From Mycolicibacterium parafortuitum (lineage in GTDB: Bacteria; Actinomycetota; Actinomycetes; Mycobacteriales; Mycobacteriaceae): 64,000 nucleotides of DNA. The position numbers and the translations under genes were made by a program. Below, piece by piece: positions 26,196-35,310 of the stretch (position 1 is the stretch's first letter; each line of letters begins with the position of its first letter). The stretch is from contig NZ_AP022598.1 of assembly GCF_010725485.1 (NCBI RefSeq), positions 4,836,001 to 4,900,000 of the forward strand. Direction: 5' to 3'. Below the pieces are notes generated by a model that had not been told where the DNA came from, ran no database searches, and saw only the letters and a program-made list of their open reading frames with translations.

Positions 26196-27332
26196 ATGAC
26201 CGACCTGGCCAACCCGGAACAACTGCTGTTCGTCTCCACCACCCAGACGTTTCTGGAGAAGCAGGCGTCGTTGACCCACGTGCGCGGGCTGCATGCCTCC
26301 GGCGTGGCATTCCAGCCCGAATGGTGGCAGCGCGCCGCCGAACTCGGCTGGACCAGTCTGCTGGTACCCGAAGAACTCGGCGGCGGAAGCGTTTCCGGCG
26401 ACGGGGTGGCGGATCTGGCGCTGGTCGCCGAGCAGGTCGGGCACACCGTCGCCCCTGGGCCGCTGCATCCGGTCAGTGTGGTGCTCGCCGGGCTCGTCGA
26501 GGCACCGGAGGGCCATCAGGACTCCATCGACGCGCTCGTCGCCGGTGAACTGGTCGCGTCGTGGGCGGTGTACGAACCCCGGCAGCCGTTCGCCACCACC
26601 GCGGCGGTGACCACCGCGACCCCCACCGGATCCGGGTACCGGATCGACGGGGTCAAGGACCGCGTCGAGGCCGGCGCCGACTGCGGTGCGGTGCTCGTGG
26701 TCGCGACATGCGACGGGCAGCTGCGCCAGTTTCTGGTGCCGATCGATACCCCCGGCGTGACCGTCACCCCCCAGGAGTCGGTCGACCTGGTCAAACGTTA
26801 TGCCCGAGTGGAATTCGACGGTGTCGAGGTGCCCGAGTCCGCGGCGGTGGGCTCGGCCGAGCAGACCGCCGCGATCATCGAGCGGCAACGCCAGATCGCG
26901 CTCGTGCTGCAGTGTGCCGAAATCGTCGGCATCCTCGACGCGGTGCTGACCATGACCTACCAGTGGCTCAACGACCGGCACAGCTTCGGCCGCCCGCTGT
27001 CGTCGTATCAGGCGCTCAAGCATCGCGCGGCTGACATCAAGCTGTGGTTCGAGGCGTGCCGCGGCACCACCGCAGGAGCGGTACGGGCGGTCGCCGACCG
27101 CTCCCCCGACGCGGAGATGCTGGTCAGCGTCGCGAAAGCCTATGTGGCCGAGCGGGCCCCGGTGATCCTGCAGGACAGTGTGCAGCTGCACGGCGGTATC
27201 GGTGTGACCTGGGAACACGATCTGCATCTGTACCTGCGCCGGGTGGCGCTCTACCGCGCGGTGTACGGATCGCCCGAGGATCACCACCGCGCCGTCTACC
27301 GGCTGAGCAAGAAGGCAGAGGTTCCGGCATGA
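26196..27332 (+). CDS. Acyl-CoA dehydrogenase, subunit-like (first of a pair)
   Basis: 378 aa FAD-dependent dehydrogenase of the FadE type. The C-terminal domain has the conserved QLHGGIGVTWEHDLHLYLRR segment, and NDRHSFGRPLSSYQALKHRAADI is the typical helix of the fourth domain. It oxidises acyl-CoA to the enoyl-CoA, passing electrons to ETF. The stop overlaps the ATG of a second, different acyl-CoA dehydrogenase. In mycobacterial steroid and ring catabolism such adjacent pairs often form alpha2-beta2 heterotetramers, which is the likely state here. Confidence 0.9.
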   Translation: MTDLANPEQLLFVSTTQTFLEKQASLTHVRGLHASGVAFQPEWWQRAAELGWTSLLVPEELGGGSVSGDGVADLALVAEQVGHTVAPGPLHPVSVVLAGLVEAPEGHQDSIDALVAGELVASWAVYEPRQPFATTAAVTTATPTGSGYRIDGVKDRVEAGADCGAVLVVATCDGQLRQFLVPIDTPGVTVTPQESVDLVKRYARVEFDGVEVPESAAVGSAEQTAAIIERQRQIALVLQCAEIVGILDAVLTMTYQWLNDRHSFGRPLSSYQALKHRAADIKLWFEACRGTTAGAVRAVADRSPDAEMLVSVAKAYVAERAPVILQDSVQLHGGIGVTWEHDLHLYLRRVALYRAVYGSPEDHHRAVYRLSKKAEVPA

Positions 27333-28600
27333 CCGACACCGTGACATCGACCGAGACCACAGAATCCGTCGCGGATTTCGCCGCACGCGCCCGCGCGTGG
27401 CTGGCCGAGAACATGCCGCGGGTCGATCCGGACCACCCCCCGTTCTCGGTGCGCGCCGAGCAATCGTCCTGGGATCGTGCCCAGGAGCTGCAGAAGCGGT
27501 TGCACGAGGGCGGATTCGCCGGGATCTGTTTCCCTCGCGAATACGGCGGCCTCGGGCTGGACTACGCGTACCAGAAGGCGTTCAACGCCGAATGCCGCAG
27601 CTATGAGATGCCGCTGATTCTGAACACCCCGACGTTCACGATCTGTGCGGCGACCATTCTCGACATGGGTACCGAGCAGCAGAAACGCGACCGCATCTCG
27701 GCGGCCGTCCGCGGCGACGAGGTGCTGTGCCAGCTGCTGTCCGAACCCAGTGGCGGATCCGATCTCGCCGGGGTGATCACCCGCGCCGACAAGCACGGCG
27801 ATACGTGGATCATCAACGGCGCCAAGACGTGGAGCACCAGCGCCTTCGCCGCCGACTACGGTCTGCTGCTGGCCCGCACCGACTGGACCGTGCCCAAGCA
27901 CGAGGGTCTGACGATGTTCCTGGTGCCGCTGAACGCGCCCGGCATCACGATGCGCCGCATCAAAGAGGTCAACGGCAACGAGGAGTTCTGCGAGGAGTTC
28001 TTCGACGGTCTCGAGCTCGGCGACGACGCGGTGGTCGGCGAGGTGAACAAGGGCTGGGAAGTCGCGACCCGCCAGCTGCACCACGAACGCCGGGCGGTCG
28101 GTGGGGGTTCGGAGTTCGCCAGCGGCACCGCGGCCGAGAACGCCAACGAGATGCCACCCGACCACGTCGGGCTCGCCGAGGCCACCGGGCAGACCGACGA
28201 TCCCCGGGTCCAGGATCTCGCCGGGCGCGCACTGACCCGTCGCATCGTCAAGGAACAGCTGATCGACCATGTGTTCCGCAGCATCGGCAACGGCTCACTT
28301 CCGCCGAACGCGGGCACGCTGATCCGGCTGTTCCACGCCGAGACCACCGAACTCGAGGTCGACACCGCGCTGGCGATCGCCGGCACCGCCGGCGTGATCG
28401 ACGAGGGTTTCGGCGCACCGGATCTCGAGGGTCTGCTCGACGTGGGCGTGCGGTACCTGTCGCGGCAGACCGGGTCGATCGGTGGCGGAACGTCGGAGAT
28501 GGCGCGCAACGTCATCAGTGAACGCATCCTCGGATTCCCACGGGAAGCGGCCGCCGACAAGGGTGTTCCGTTCAACCAGGTCAAGCGCAACAAGAGCTGA
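27329..28600 (+). CDS. Acyl-CoA dehydrogenase, subunit-like (second of a pair)
   Basis: 423 aa from the ATG that overlaps the preceding stop (ATGA). The N-terminal acyl-CoA dehydrogenase helices include FAGICFPREYGGLGLDY; CQLLSEPSGGSDLAGVITRA is the FAD/substrate-binding loop, and the C-terminus reads GGGTSEMARNVISERILGFP, the usual closing motif. The residue aligned with the medium-chain catalytic Glu appears to be Gly here (GSIGGGTSE), as in subunits of heteromeric FadE pairs, though I cannot verify the alignment. The gene is translationally coupled to its partner. Confidence 0.9.
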   Translation: MTDTVTSTETTESVADFAARARAWLAENMPRVDPDHPPFSVRAEQSSWDRAQELQKRLHEGGFAGICFPREYGGLGLDYAYQKAFNAECRSYEMPLILNTPTFTICAATILDMGTEQQKRDRISAAVRGDEVLCQLLSEPSGGSDLAGVITRADKHGDTWIINGAKTWSTSAFAADYGLLLARTDWTVPKHEGLTMFLVPLNAPGITMRRIKEVNGNEEFCEEFFDGLELGDDAVVGEVNKGWEVATRQLHHERRAVGGGSEFASGTAAENANEMPPDHVGLAEATGQTDDPRVQDLAGRALTRRIVKEQLIDHVFRSIGNGSLPPNAGTLIRLFHAETTELEVDTALAIAGTAGVIDEGFGAPDLEGLLDVGVRYLSRQTGSIGGGTSEMARNVISERILGFPREAAADKGVPFNQVKRNKS

Positions 28601-28627
28601 GGCCTCGTCAGGTCCTGATGACCGCCC

Positions 28628-29920
28628 TCACCGACTCGTGGTGTCACCTACTGGCACAGGACTGAGCACCTGGGGCTCGTCGGCGTTGGCCGCGCCGCGG
28701 GCCAGCCCGAACAGCGCGACCGCAGCCAGCACGGCACCGCCGAACATCATCACGCCCATCGGGACGGCACTGTGCGAACCCGCCAGGCCCACCAGCGGCG
28801 ACGCGGCCGCACCTGTGGCGTACTGCAGGAAACCCAGCACCGCGGACCCGGTGCCCGCGGTGTCGCGAGCCTCACCGATCGCCAGCGTGGTCGCATTGGC
28901 GTAGATGAACCCGAGGGTTCCCATGAAGCACGCCATCAGCGCAATGGTCGTCCACGGCGTCACACCGCCGACGGTGACGTTGAACAACTGCAGAGCCGTG
29001 ATGACCAGCATCGCGCAGATTCCGCCGGTCAACAGGGCCCGGGGCGAGACGGTGCGCACCAACCGCGCGTTGACCACCCCGGACACCGCCACCGCCAGCG
29101 CGCACGCACCGAACGTCAGCGAGTACGCCCGCGGCGACATGCCGAGAATGTTCTGCAACACGAACGGCGACGCCGAGATATAGGAGAACATCGCACCCGA
29201 CGCACAGCCCAGCGTCAGCGTGTATCCCATGAATCTGCGGTTGCCGAGTACCGAGACTGCGCTGCGCCCAAAGGCTTTCAGCCCCGCCGGGCGGCGGCGG
29301 TGGGCGGGCAGCGATTCACCCGCCATGAAGTACGCGCCGAGCAGCATCAGCACGTTCAGCAGCGCGAGCGCGACGAACACCGCCCGCCAGCCGAGCGTGG
29401 CCACCACCTGCCCGCCCAGCACCGGCGCGATGATCGGAGCCAGCACGCCGATCACCATCATCACCGAGAACAACTGTGCGGCGCGGGCACCCTGGGTGCG
29501 GTCGGCGATGATCGCCCGCGCGATCACCACCCCCGCCGCGCCCGCGAAGCCCTGCACGAAGCGCAGTGCGATGAGAACCTCGATCGACGGGCTGATCGCG
29601 CACAGCAGGCTGGCCGCGAGGCAGACCACGATGCCGGCCAGCAGTGGTTTGCGCCGGCCCAGCCGATCCGACAGCTGTCCGATGAACAACTGCCCGCTGG
29701 CGAGACCGATCAGAAACGACGTCAGGGTGAGCTGAACCATCGGGGCCGAGGTGCCGAACTCCTCGGCGATCGCCGGAAACGCCGACATGTACATGTCGAC
29801 GGAGAACGGGGTGACCGCGGTCAGCAGGGCGAGGATCAGGACGAGCGGGATCGTCGGTGGCGTGGTCGCCGGAGCAGGAGTGCGCAAGTTAAGGACAACC
29901 TCGAAGTATCGGGAAGACAA
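28628..29920 (-). CDS. MFS multidrug efflux transporter, Bcr/CflA type
   Basis: 430 aa with about 12 hydrophobic segments. The MFS signature between helices 2 and 3 is GQLSDRLGRRKPLL (near residue 80), and the early DMYMSAFPAI and later ARAIIADR segments are typical of the Bcr/CflA drug/proton antiporter branch. It would export small drugs or metabolites. The start is uncertain: the furthest candidate is a TTG at 29920, and an internal TTG lies 11 codons later. The upstream stretch is AT-rich, with an inverted repeat (29904-29940) that overlaps the TTG. Confidence 0.88.
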   Translation of the reverse strand: MSSRYFEVVLNLRTPAPATTPPTIPLVLILALLTAVTPFSVDMYMSAFPAIAEEFGTSAPMVQLTLTSFLIGLASGQLFIGQLSDRLGRRKPLLAGIVVCLAASLLCAISPSIEVLIALRFVQGFAGAAGVVIARAIIADRTQGARAAQLFSVMMVIGVLAPIIAPVLGGQVVATLGWRAVFVALALLNVLMLLGAYFMAGESLPAHRRRPAGLKAFGRSAVSVLGNRRFMGYTLTLGCASGAMFSYISASPFVLQNILGMSPRAYSLTFGACALAVAVSGVVNARLVRTVSPRALLTGGICAMLVITALQLFNVTVGGVTPWTTIALMACFMGTLGFIYANATTLAIGEARDTAGTGSAVLGFLQYATGAAASPLVGLAGSHSAVPMGVMMFGGAVLAAVALFGLARGAANADEPQVLSPVPVGDTTSR

Positions 29921-29940
29921 ATAGTTATCTTATGATACTT
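29904..29940 (-). promoter_or_regulatory. AT-rich inverted repeat at the MFS gene start (candidate operator)
   Basis: Seven-base arms AAGTATC (29904-29910) and GATACTT (29934-29940) flank an AT-rich core including AGTTATCTTATGATACT, itself an imperfect dyad. It overlaps the presumed start and promoter of the MFS gene. No regulator gene is adjacent, so the binding protein is unknown. Confidence 0.35.
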
Positions 29941-29995
29941 ATGCCAGCATAACTTCTGGAATGTGAGATGCCCGACATGGCGGCTGAAGCCGGCC

Positions 29996-31012
29996 TCAGA
30001 ACAGCGTGGGCTGCAGCGGTTCGACGGCCGCGGGCACCGCATCCGGGGCGGGGGCGCTCATCCGCGGCGCACCGACCAGGCCGTGCCTGGCCATCAGCGG
30101 TGCCGCCGTGCGCGCCAGTTCGGCGCGATACTCGGCGGGCAAGTACGCGCCGCGACGGTAGAGCCGGCGGTACTCGCCGACCAGATCCGGATAGCTTCGC
30201 GCCAGCCAGTCCATGAACCAGCCGCGGGTACTGCCCCGCAGGTGCAGGCCGAACACCGTGGCGCTGGTCGCCCCGGCCGCCGCGATCCGACCCAGCAGAT
30301 CGTCGAGATGGTCAGCGGAATCGGTCAGCCCCGGCAGCACCGGGGCCACCATCACATGGCAACGCAGGCCCGCCTCGCGAATCGCCGAGATCAGCGCAAG
30401 CCGCGCCTCCGGGGTCGGGGTGCCGGGTTCCAACCGGCTGTGCAGCGTCGGATCCCCGACCGCCAGCGATACCGCCACACTGACGTCGACCCGGCGCGCG
30501 GCGTCTCGCAACTGAGGGAGATCCCGGCGGAGCAGGGTGCCTTTGGTCAGGATCGAGAACGGCGTGCCGAAATCGGTCAGGGCGCCGATGATGCCCGGCA
30601 TCAGCGCATACCGCCCCTCGGCCCGCTGATACGGATCGGTGTTGGTGCCCAGGGCGACGGTCTCCCGCGTCCAGGACGGACGGCGCAGTTCACGGCGCAA
30701 CACCTCGACGACGTTGGTCTTGACCACCACCTGGGTGTCGAAGTCGCGACCGCTGTCGAACTCCAGGTACTCGTGGGTGGGCCGGGCGAAACAGTACCGG
30801 CACGCGTGCGAACACCCGCGGTAGCCGTTGACGGTGAACCGAAACGGCAGCATGGACGCCGCCGGGATCTTGTTCAGGGCCGTCTTGCACAACACCTCGT
30901 GAAAGGTGATTCCGTCGAATTGCGGAGTCCGCACACTGCGCACCAGCCCGACACGCTGCAGGCCCGGCAACGCACCGTCGTCGACCGCGATGCCTTGACC
31001 TGCCCAGCGCAT
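29996..31012 (-). CDS. Rv2578c-family radical SAM protein
   Basis: 338 aa. The radical SAM cluster motif is CSHACRYCF (CxxxCxxC, near residue 67), followed by the SAM-binding region around VALGTNTDPYQRAEG. The architecture matches the Rv2578c family, spore-photoproduct-lyase-related radical SAM proteins of unknown reaction, and the position upstream of hisS agrees. A near-perfect LexA box lies 8 bp before the ATG. Rv2578c is, as I recall, a member of the M. tuberculosis LexA regulon. A role in the DNA-damage response is therefore likely, but the substrate is unknown. Confidence 0.9.
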   Translation of the reverse strand: MRWAGQGIAVDDGALPGLQRVGLVRSVRTPQFDGITFHEVLCKTALNKIPAASMLPFRFTVNGYRGCSHACRYCFARPTHEYLEFDSGRDFDTQVVVKTNVVEVLRRELRRPSWTRETVALGTNTDPYQRAEGRYALMPGIIGALTDFGTPFSILTKGTLLRRDLPQLRDAARRVDVSVAVSLAVGDPTLHSRLEPGTPTPEARLALISAIREAGLRCHVMVAPVLPGLTDSADHLDDLLGRIAAAGATSATVFGLHLRGSTRGWFMDWLARSYPDLVGEYRRLYRRGAYLPAEYRAELARTAAPLMARHGLVGAPRMSAPAPDAVPAAVEPLQPTLF

Positions 31013-31019
31013 ACCCTAT

Positions 31020-31035
31020 GCGAACATACGTTCGA
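31020..31035. promoter_or_regulatory. LexA (SOS) box between the radical SAM gene and helR
   Basis: GCGAAC-ATAC-GTTCGA matches TCGAAC-N4-GTTCGA at 11 of 12 fixed positions (the first base is G). It lies 8 bp from the radical SAM start (minus strand) and 113 bp from the helR start, so it most likely serves the radical SAM gene. Confidence 0.8.
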
Positions 31036-31081
31036 TACAGTGTCAAGTATCCGCTTCACCCTCCACCGTACCGCCGGGACC

Positions 31082-31100
31082 GGGGCTTGCGGCAAGGCCG
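31082..31100 (+). promoter_or_regulatory. Rifamycin-associated element (RAE) upstream of helR
   Basis: GGGGCTTGCGGCAAGGCCG matches, as I recall it, the published 19-bp RAE found before rifamycin resistance genes in actinobacteria; CTTGC-G-GCAAG forms its dyad core. It ends 48 bp before the HelR-type ATG. Its presence predicts induction of the gene by rifamycins. Confidence 0.85.
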
Positions 31101-31148
31101 GGGTCATGGCGCAGAATCTCACCCTCAGCGCAAAACCGTAAGGGGCAC

Positions 31149-33356
31149 ATGTCAACTCAGAACCCGACTTCCTACCAGGCCGAGCTGCAGTCCGAACGCG
31201 AGTACGTCGACGGGCTCTACGCCCGGCTGGACACAGAGCGGACCCGGGTCAAGAAGCGGTACGCCGAGGCCCTGCGCGGCGACGTCGACACCCAGAACGG
31301 CGCGACCCTGCTGGCCCGCGATGCCGAGGTGCGCGCCATAGCGGCCCAGATGGACCGGCTCAACGTCGCCGACTCCGGGCTGTGCTTCGGGCGGCTGGAC
31401 ACCGTCGACGGTGAACGCCTCTATATCGGCCGTATCGGACTACTCGACAGCGCGAACGAGCACGAATCGCTGCTGCTGGACTGGCGGGCGCCGGCCGCCC
31501 GGGCGTTCTACGTCGCCACCGGCGCCCACCCCGAGGGCATGCGCCGGCGCCGGCAGTTCCACAGCCTCGGACGCCGGCTGCTCGACTTCACCGACGAGGT
31601 GTTCGGCCGCCCGCTCGACGGCGACGCCGGAGCCCAGCCGGACGGTTCGGACGTGGCGCTGCTCGCCGCGGTCAACGCCCCGCGCGGCGACGGGATGCGC
31701 GACATCGTGGCCACGATCCAGGCCGAGCAGGACGCGATCATCCGTCTCGACCACCCCGGCGTGCTCGTCATCGAGGGCGGGCCCGGCACCGGCAAGACCG
31801 TCGTCGCGTTGCACCGCGTCGCATATCTGCTCTACACCCAGCGCAAGCGGATGGAGAGCCACGGCGTGCTCGTCGTCGGACCCAACACCGCGTTCCTGCG
31901 CCACATCGGCCGGGTGCTGCCGTCGCTCGGCGAGACCAATGTGGTGTTCATGACGACCGGCGACCTGGTACCCGGCCTGCACGTCAGCGCCGAGGACCAC
32001 CCGGACGCGGCGCGGGCGAAAGGTTCGCTGGCCATCCTCGACGTGCTCGCCGCCGCCGTCGCCGATCGGCAGCGCGTTCCGGACGAGCCGCTGCCGATCG
32101 ACCTGTCCGACGTGTCGATCGCGGTCACCGCCGACATCGCGGAATGGGCGGTTCAGGAGGCGCGCGCCACCGAGCAACCCCACAACGACGCACGCACCAC
32201 CTTCGTCGACGTACTGACCTGGGCCCTGACCGAACGGGCGATCGCCAAGATCGGCCGCGGCTGGCTGACGAGAAATGACAAGGCCGCGTGGGAACATCTA
32301 CGCGCAGACCTGATCGACGAGCTCGAAGACAATGCCGCGTTCAAGGCCGCACTGGATCGGCTGTGGCCGGCGTTGACACCGGAAACACTTCTCGCCGAAC
32401 TGTATTCGTCACATGAGCGACTGAAGGCCGCGGCCGCCGACCCGGCGCTGTATCGCGAGGACGGCGCCGCCTGGACCCTGTCGGACATCCCGCTGCTCGA
32501 CGAACTCGTCGACCTGCTCGGCCGGGACCGGACCGGCGAGGAGGCCGCAGAACAGCAGCGGCGCGAGGAAGCAGCCTATGCCGCAGGCGTTCTCGACCTG
32601 ATGATCGGGCGCGAGGACATCATGGACGACGAGGACCAACTGATGGCCCAGGACGTCATCGCCGCCGAGGACCTCGCGGAACGCTTCCTGGAGCGCGACA
32701 ACCGGGAATTGGCCGAACGCGCTGCGGCGGACCGGGATTGGACCTACGGGCACGTCGTGGTCGACGAGGCACAGGAGCTCTCGGAGATGGACTGGCGGGT
32801 GCTGATGCGGCGGTGCCCGAGCCGGTCGTTCACGATGGTCGGAGACCTCTCGCAGCGACGCTCCCCCGCCGGGGCGACCTCATGGGATGCGGTGCTCGAG
32901 CCTTATGTGCCCGGCCGGTGGGTGTACCGGACGTTGACGGTGAACTACCGCACGCCGGCCGAGATCATGGACGTCGCGGCCGCGGTGCTCGCCGAGTTCG
33001 CGCCGGCCGTCACCCCACCGGAATCGGTGCGCTCCACCGGTGTGGCGCCGTGGGCACGGCAGGTCGGCGACGACGAACTGGCCTCGGCAATCGACGATTT
33101 CGTGCGCGAGGAACAGACTCGCGACGGCACGCACGTCGTCATCGGGCCCGCGGGGGTGCCCGGCACGGTCGCGCCGACCGAGACCAAGGGGCTGGAGTTC
33201 GACGCCGTGCTGGTGGTGTATCCGGATCGCATCCTCGCCGAGGGGTCGCGCGGGGCGGCCGACTTGTACGTCGCCCTGACCCGCGCGACACAGCGCCTCG
33301 GCGTGCTGCACCGCGACCCGTTACCGCCGTCCCTATCCGGGCTGCGGCGGGTCTAG
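31149..33356 (+). CDS. helR: HelR/HelD-type RNA polymerase recycling ATPase
   Basis: 735 aa, the size of mycobacterial HelD/HelR. An N-terminal coiled-coil arm (AELQSEREYVDGLYARLD) precedes a UvrD-like motor split by an insertion: Walker A GGPGTGKTVVALHRVAYLLY (near residue 215), Walker B VVVDEAQELSEMDW (near residue 538) and VALTRATQRLGVLH near the end. HelD proteins insert into RNA polymerase, release stalled complexes and, in the HelR subtype, displace bound rifamycin and so confer tolerance. The upstream RAE strongly supports the HelR assignment. A separate helicase role is unlikely given the missing DNA-binding features, but that is inference. Confidence 0.92.
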   Translation: MSTQNPTSYQAELQSEREYVDGLYARLDTERTRVKKRYAEALRGDVDTQNGATLLARDAEVRAIAAQMDRLNVADSGLCFGRLDTVDGERLYIGRIGLLDSANEHESLLLDWRAPAARAFYVATGAHPEGMRRRRQFHSLGRRLLDFTDEVFGRPLDGDAGAQPDGSDVALLAAVNAPRGDGMRDIVATIQAEQDAIIRLDHPGVLVIEGGPGTGKTVVALHRVAYLLYTQRKRMESHGVLVVGPNTAFLRHIGRVLPSLGETNVVFMTTGDLVPGLHVSAEDHPDAARAKGSLAILDVLAAAVADRQRVPDEPLPIDLSDVSIAVTADIAEWAVQEARATEQPHNDARTTFVDVLTWALTERAIAKIGRGWLTRNDKAAWEHLRADLIDELEDNAAFKAALDRLWPALTPETLLAELYSSHERLKAAAADPALYREDGAAWTLSDIPLLDELVDLLGRDRTGEEAAEQQRREEAAYAAGVLDLMIGREDIMDDEDQLMAQDVIAAEDLAERFLERDNRELAERAAADRDWTYGHVVVDEAQELSEMDWRVLMRRCPSRSFTMVGDLSQRRSPAGATSWDAVLEPYVPGRWVYRTLTVNYRTPAEIMDVAAAVLAEFAPAVTPPESVRSTGVAPWARQVGDDELASAIDDFVREEQTRDGTHVVIGPAGVPGTVAPTETKGLEFDAVLVVYPDRILAEGSRGAADLYVALTRATQRLGVLHRDPLPPSLSGLRRV

Positions 33357-33368
33357 ATCTGGTCTAAC

Positions 33369-33803
33369 TCACCACTGGCCGAGCTGGCAGCGCACGTTGT
33401 ACGGATCGTTGTGCTCGCTCTGGACCGCGCCGTCGACCGCGATGTCGCAGTGCGCGTTCGGCGCAGCCTGACCGCCGCGAGTGGTGCTGCTGACCTGAAG
33501 GATCGCCCAGTTCGGGTCCTCCAACGTGGTCTCGAACACCCACGGCGCGCCGGGGGCCACGGTCACCTTCTCGCGCTTGGCGTAGGCATACGCGTCGGCG
33601 TTGAACGCCTCCATGCTCGGCGGCTGGGTCGTCAAGTAGAACAGGTCGAACTCGTAGGCGCCGCCCGAGGTGAGCGTGTACCGGACCTGGTGCCCGGTCG
33701 GCTCCTGGGCGCTCGCGGTGGCCTGACCGACGATGACCGAGGCAGCGGCCGCCAACAGTGACGCGCCGACCGCCGTTCCTACCTTCGCTGAAGCTGATCG
33801 CAT
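33369..33803 (-). CDS. Small secreted protein of unknown function
   Basis: 144 aa from ATG 33803; a longer frame upstream (to 33920) is Cys/Arg-rich and would bury the signal peptide, so I reject it. The N-terminus is a classical Sec signal (MRSASAKVGTAVGASLLAAA, then ASVIVGQATASA with a likely AxA cleavage site near residue 34). The mature domain is about 110 residues, rich in Tyr and beta-type segments (VRYTLTSGGAYEFDLFY) with two Cys likely paired (AHCDIAV and VRCQLG). Similar small exported proteins are common in mycobacteria but I cannot name the family. It is convergent with helR. Confidence 0.72.
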   Translation of the reverse strand: MRSASAKVGTAVGASLLAAAASVIVGQATASAQEPTGHQVRYTLTSGGAYEFDLFYLTTQPPSMEAFNADAYAYAKREKVTVAPGAPWVFETTLEDPNWAILQVSSTTRGGQAAPNAHCDIAVDGAVQSEHNDPYNVRCQLGQW

Positions 33804-33885
33804 GTTGGACACATCGAACGACGCTACCGAAGCGTTACGGGCAGGCACCGGGCCCGTCGGCACCCGACATCTGCGGCAAACGAAC

Positions 33886-33899
33886 TGTCGAGCCCGACA
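33886..33899. promoter_or_regulatory. Inverted repeat TGTCG-AGCC-CGACA in the urtA upstream region
   Basis: Perfect five-base arms with a four-base spacer, 140 bp before urtA, followed closely by a GTTAAC-centred dyad (33904-33909). Nitrogen regulators such as GlnR or AmtR control urea transporters in mycobacteria, but the sequence does not clearly match a consensus I can recall. Confidence 0.35.
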
Positions 33900-34038
33900 A
33901 CAGGTTAACTTGTCCGTCACACACAGACATTTGGCAGAAACACGGGCGCTCTAACGTCCGGATTCGACACCGGGGCGGTGTTGAAACTTCGCCGTGCAGA
34001 CCACCCTGACACGTGCTGAAATGCCAGAAAGGCCGTAC

Positions 34039-35304
34039 ATGCAACAACCTCGACGCCATTCCTTATCACGTTCGGCGCTGACCGCGGGATGTGTCGTGAC
34101 GGCGGCCAGCCTGCTGCTGGCCGGCTGCGGTAGCAAGGCAAGCGAAACAGACTCAGCAAATGCCGAGTCGTGCGTGGACACCTCCGGCGAGACCATCAAG
34201 GTCGGCGCCTTGAACTCGCTGTCGGGCACCATGGCGATCTCCGAGGTCACCGTCCGAAACGCGATCGATCTGGCCGTCGAGCAGATCAACGCCGACGGCG
34301 GTGTGCTGGGCAAGCAGATCCAACTGGTCGGCGAGGACGGCGCGTCCGAGCCGACGGTCTTCGCCGAGAAAGCCGAGAAGCTGATCAGCAGCGACTGCGT
34401 CGCCGCGGTGTTCGGCGGCTGGACCTCGTCGAGCCGCAAGGCCATGCTCCCGGTGTTCGAGAGCGCCAACTCGCTGCTGTACTACCCGGTGCAGTACGAA
34501 GGCCTGGAAGCCTCCCCCAACATCTTCTACACCGGCGCGACCACCAACCAGCAGATCGTCCCGGCGCTGGACTACCTCAAGGAGAAGGGCGTCAAGTCGC
34601 TGTACCTGGTCGGTAGCGACTACGTCTTCCCGCAGACCGCCAACCGCATCATCAAGGCCTACGCCGAGGCCAACGGCATCGAGATCAAGGGTGAGGACTA
34701 CACGCCGCTGGGCTCGACCGACTTCTCCACCATCATCAACAAGGTGCGCACCGCCGACGCCGACGCGGTGTTCAACACCCTCAACGGCGACTCCAATGTC
34801 GCGTTCTTCCGCGAATACAAGAACGTCGGCCTGACCCCGCAGGACATGCCGGTGGTGTCGGTGTCGATCGCCGAGGAAGAGGTCGGCGGCATCGGTGTGC
34901 AGAACATCGACGGCCAGCTCACGGCGTGGGATTACTACCAGACCATCGACACGCCGGTGAACAACGAGTTCGTCAAGGCCTACAAGGACAAGTTCGGCGC
35001 CGACAAGCCCACCTCGGATCCGATGGAGGCCGCCTACGTGTCGGTGTTCCTGTGGAAGAACACCGTCGAGAAGGCCGGCTCGTTCGACGTCAAGGCCATT
35101 CAGGACAACGCCGACGGCGTGACGTTCGAGGCTCCCGAAGGCCTGGTCACCATCGACGGCGAGAACCACCACATCACCAAGACCGCCCGCATCGGCGAGA
35201 TCCGGCCCGACGGCTTGATCTACACCGTCTGGGAGTCGCCCGGCCCGATCGAGCCGGATCCGTTCCTGAAGTCCTACCCGTGGGCCGCCGGGCTGTCCGG
35301 CTAG
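34039..35304 (+). CDS. urtA: Urea ABC transporter substrate-binding lipoprotein
   Basis: 421 aa. I prefer the ATG at 34039 (AGAAAGG 6 bases ahead) over GTG 33994 and ATG 34021, because it places a normal-length lipoprotein signal at the N-terminus, with lipobox LLAGC near residue 35. The mature protein is a type I periplasmic-binding fold of the branched-chain amino acid/urea class: [15 protein letters not shown] at the start of domain 1, [18 protein letters not shown], and [20 protein letters not shown], the last being typical of UrtA. It captures urea outside the membrane for the UrtBC-DE complex encoded immediately downstream. Confidence 0.93.
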   Translation: MQQPRRHSLSRSALTAGCVVTAASLLLAGCGSKASETDSANAESCVDTSGETIKVGALNSLSGTMAISEVTVRNAIDLAVEQINADGGVLGKQIQLVGEDGASEPTVFAEKAEKLISSDCVAAVFGGWTSSSRKAMLPVFESANSLLYYPVQYEGLEASPNIFYTGATTNQQIVPALDYLKEKGVKSLYLVGSDYVFPQTANRIIKAYAEANGIEIKGEDYTPLGSTDFSTIINKVRTADADAVFNTLNGDSNVAFFREYKNVGLTPQDMPVVSVSIAEEEVGGIGVQNIDGQLTAWDYYQTIDTPVNNEFVKAYKDKFGADKPTSDPMEAAYVSVFLWKNTVEKAGSFDVKAIQDNADGVTFEAPEGLVTIDGENHHITKTARIGEIRPDGLIYTVWESPGPIEPDPFLKSYPWAAGLSG

Positions 35305-35310
35305 GAACAC

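Noticed and set aside
24951..27386. Very long antisense open frame (811 codons) across the amidohydrolase and acyl-CoA dehydrogenase genes
   Set aside because: It mirrors strong genes with motifs and coupled starts. Its predicted protein is a His/Arg/Val-rich shadow typical of high-GC DNA.
33994..34038. Longer urtA start at GTG 33994 or ATG 34021
   Set aside because: Neither has a ribosome site comparable to that at 34039, and both would add a charged extension in front of the lipoprotein signal.
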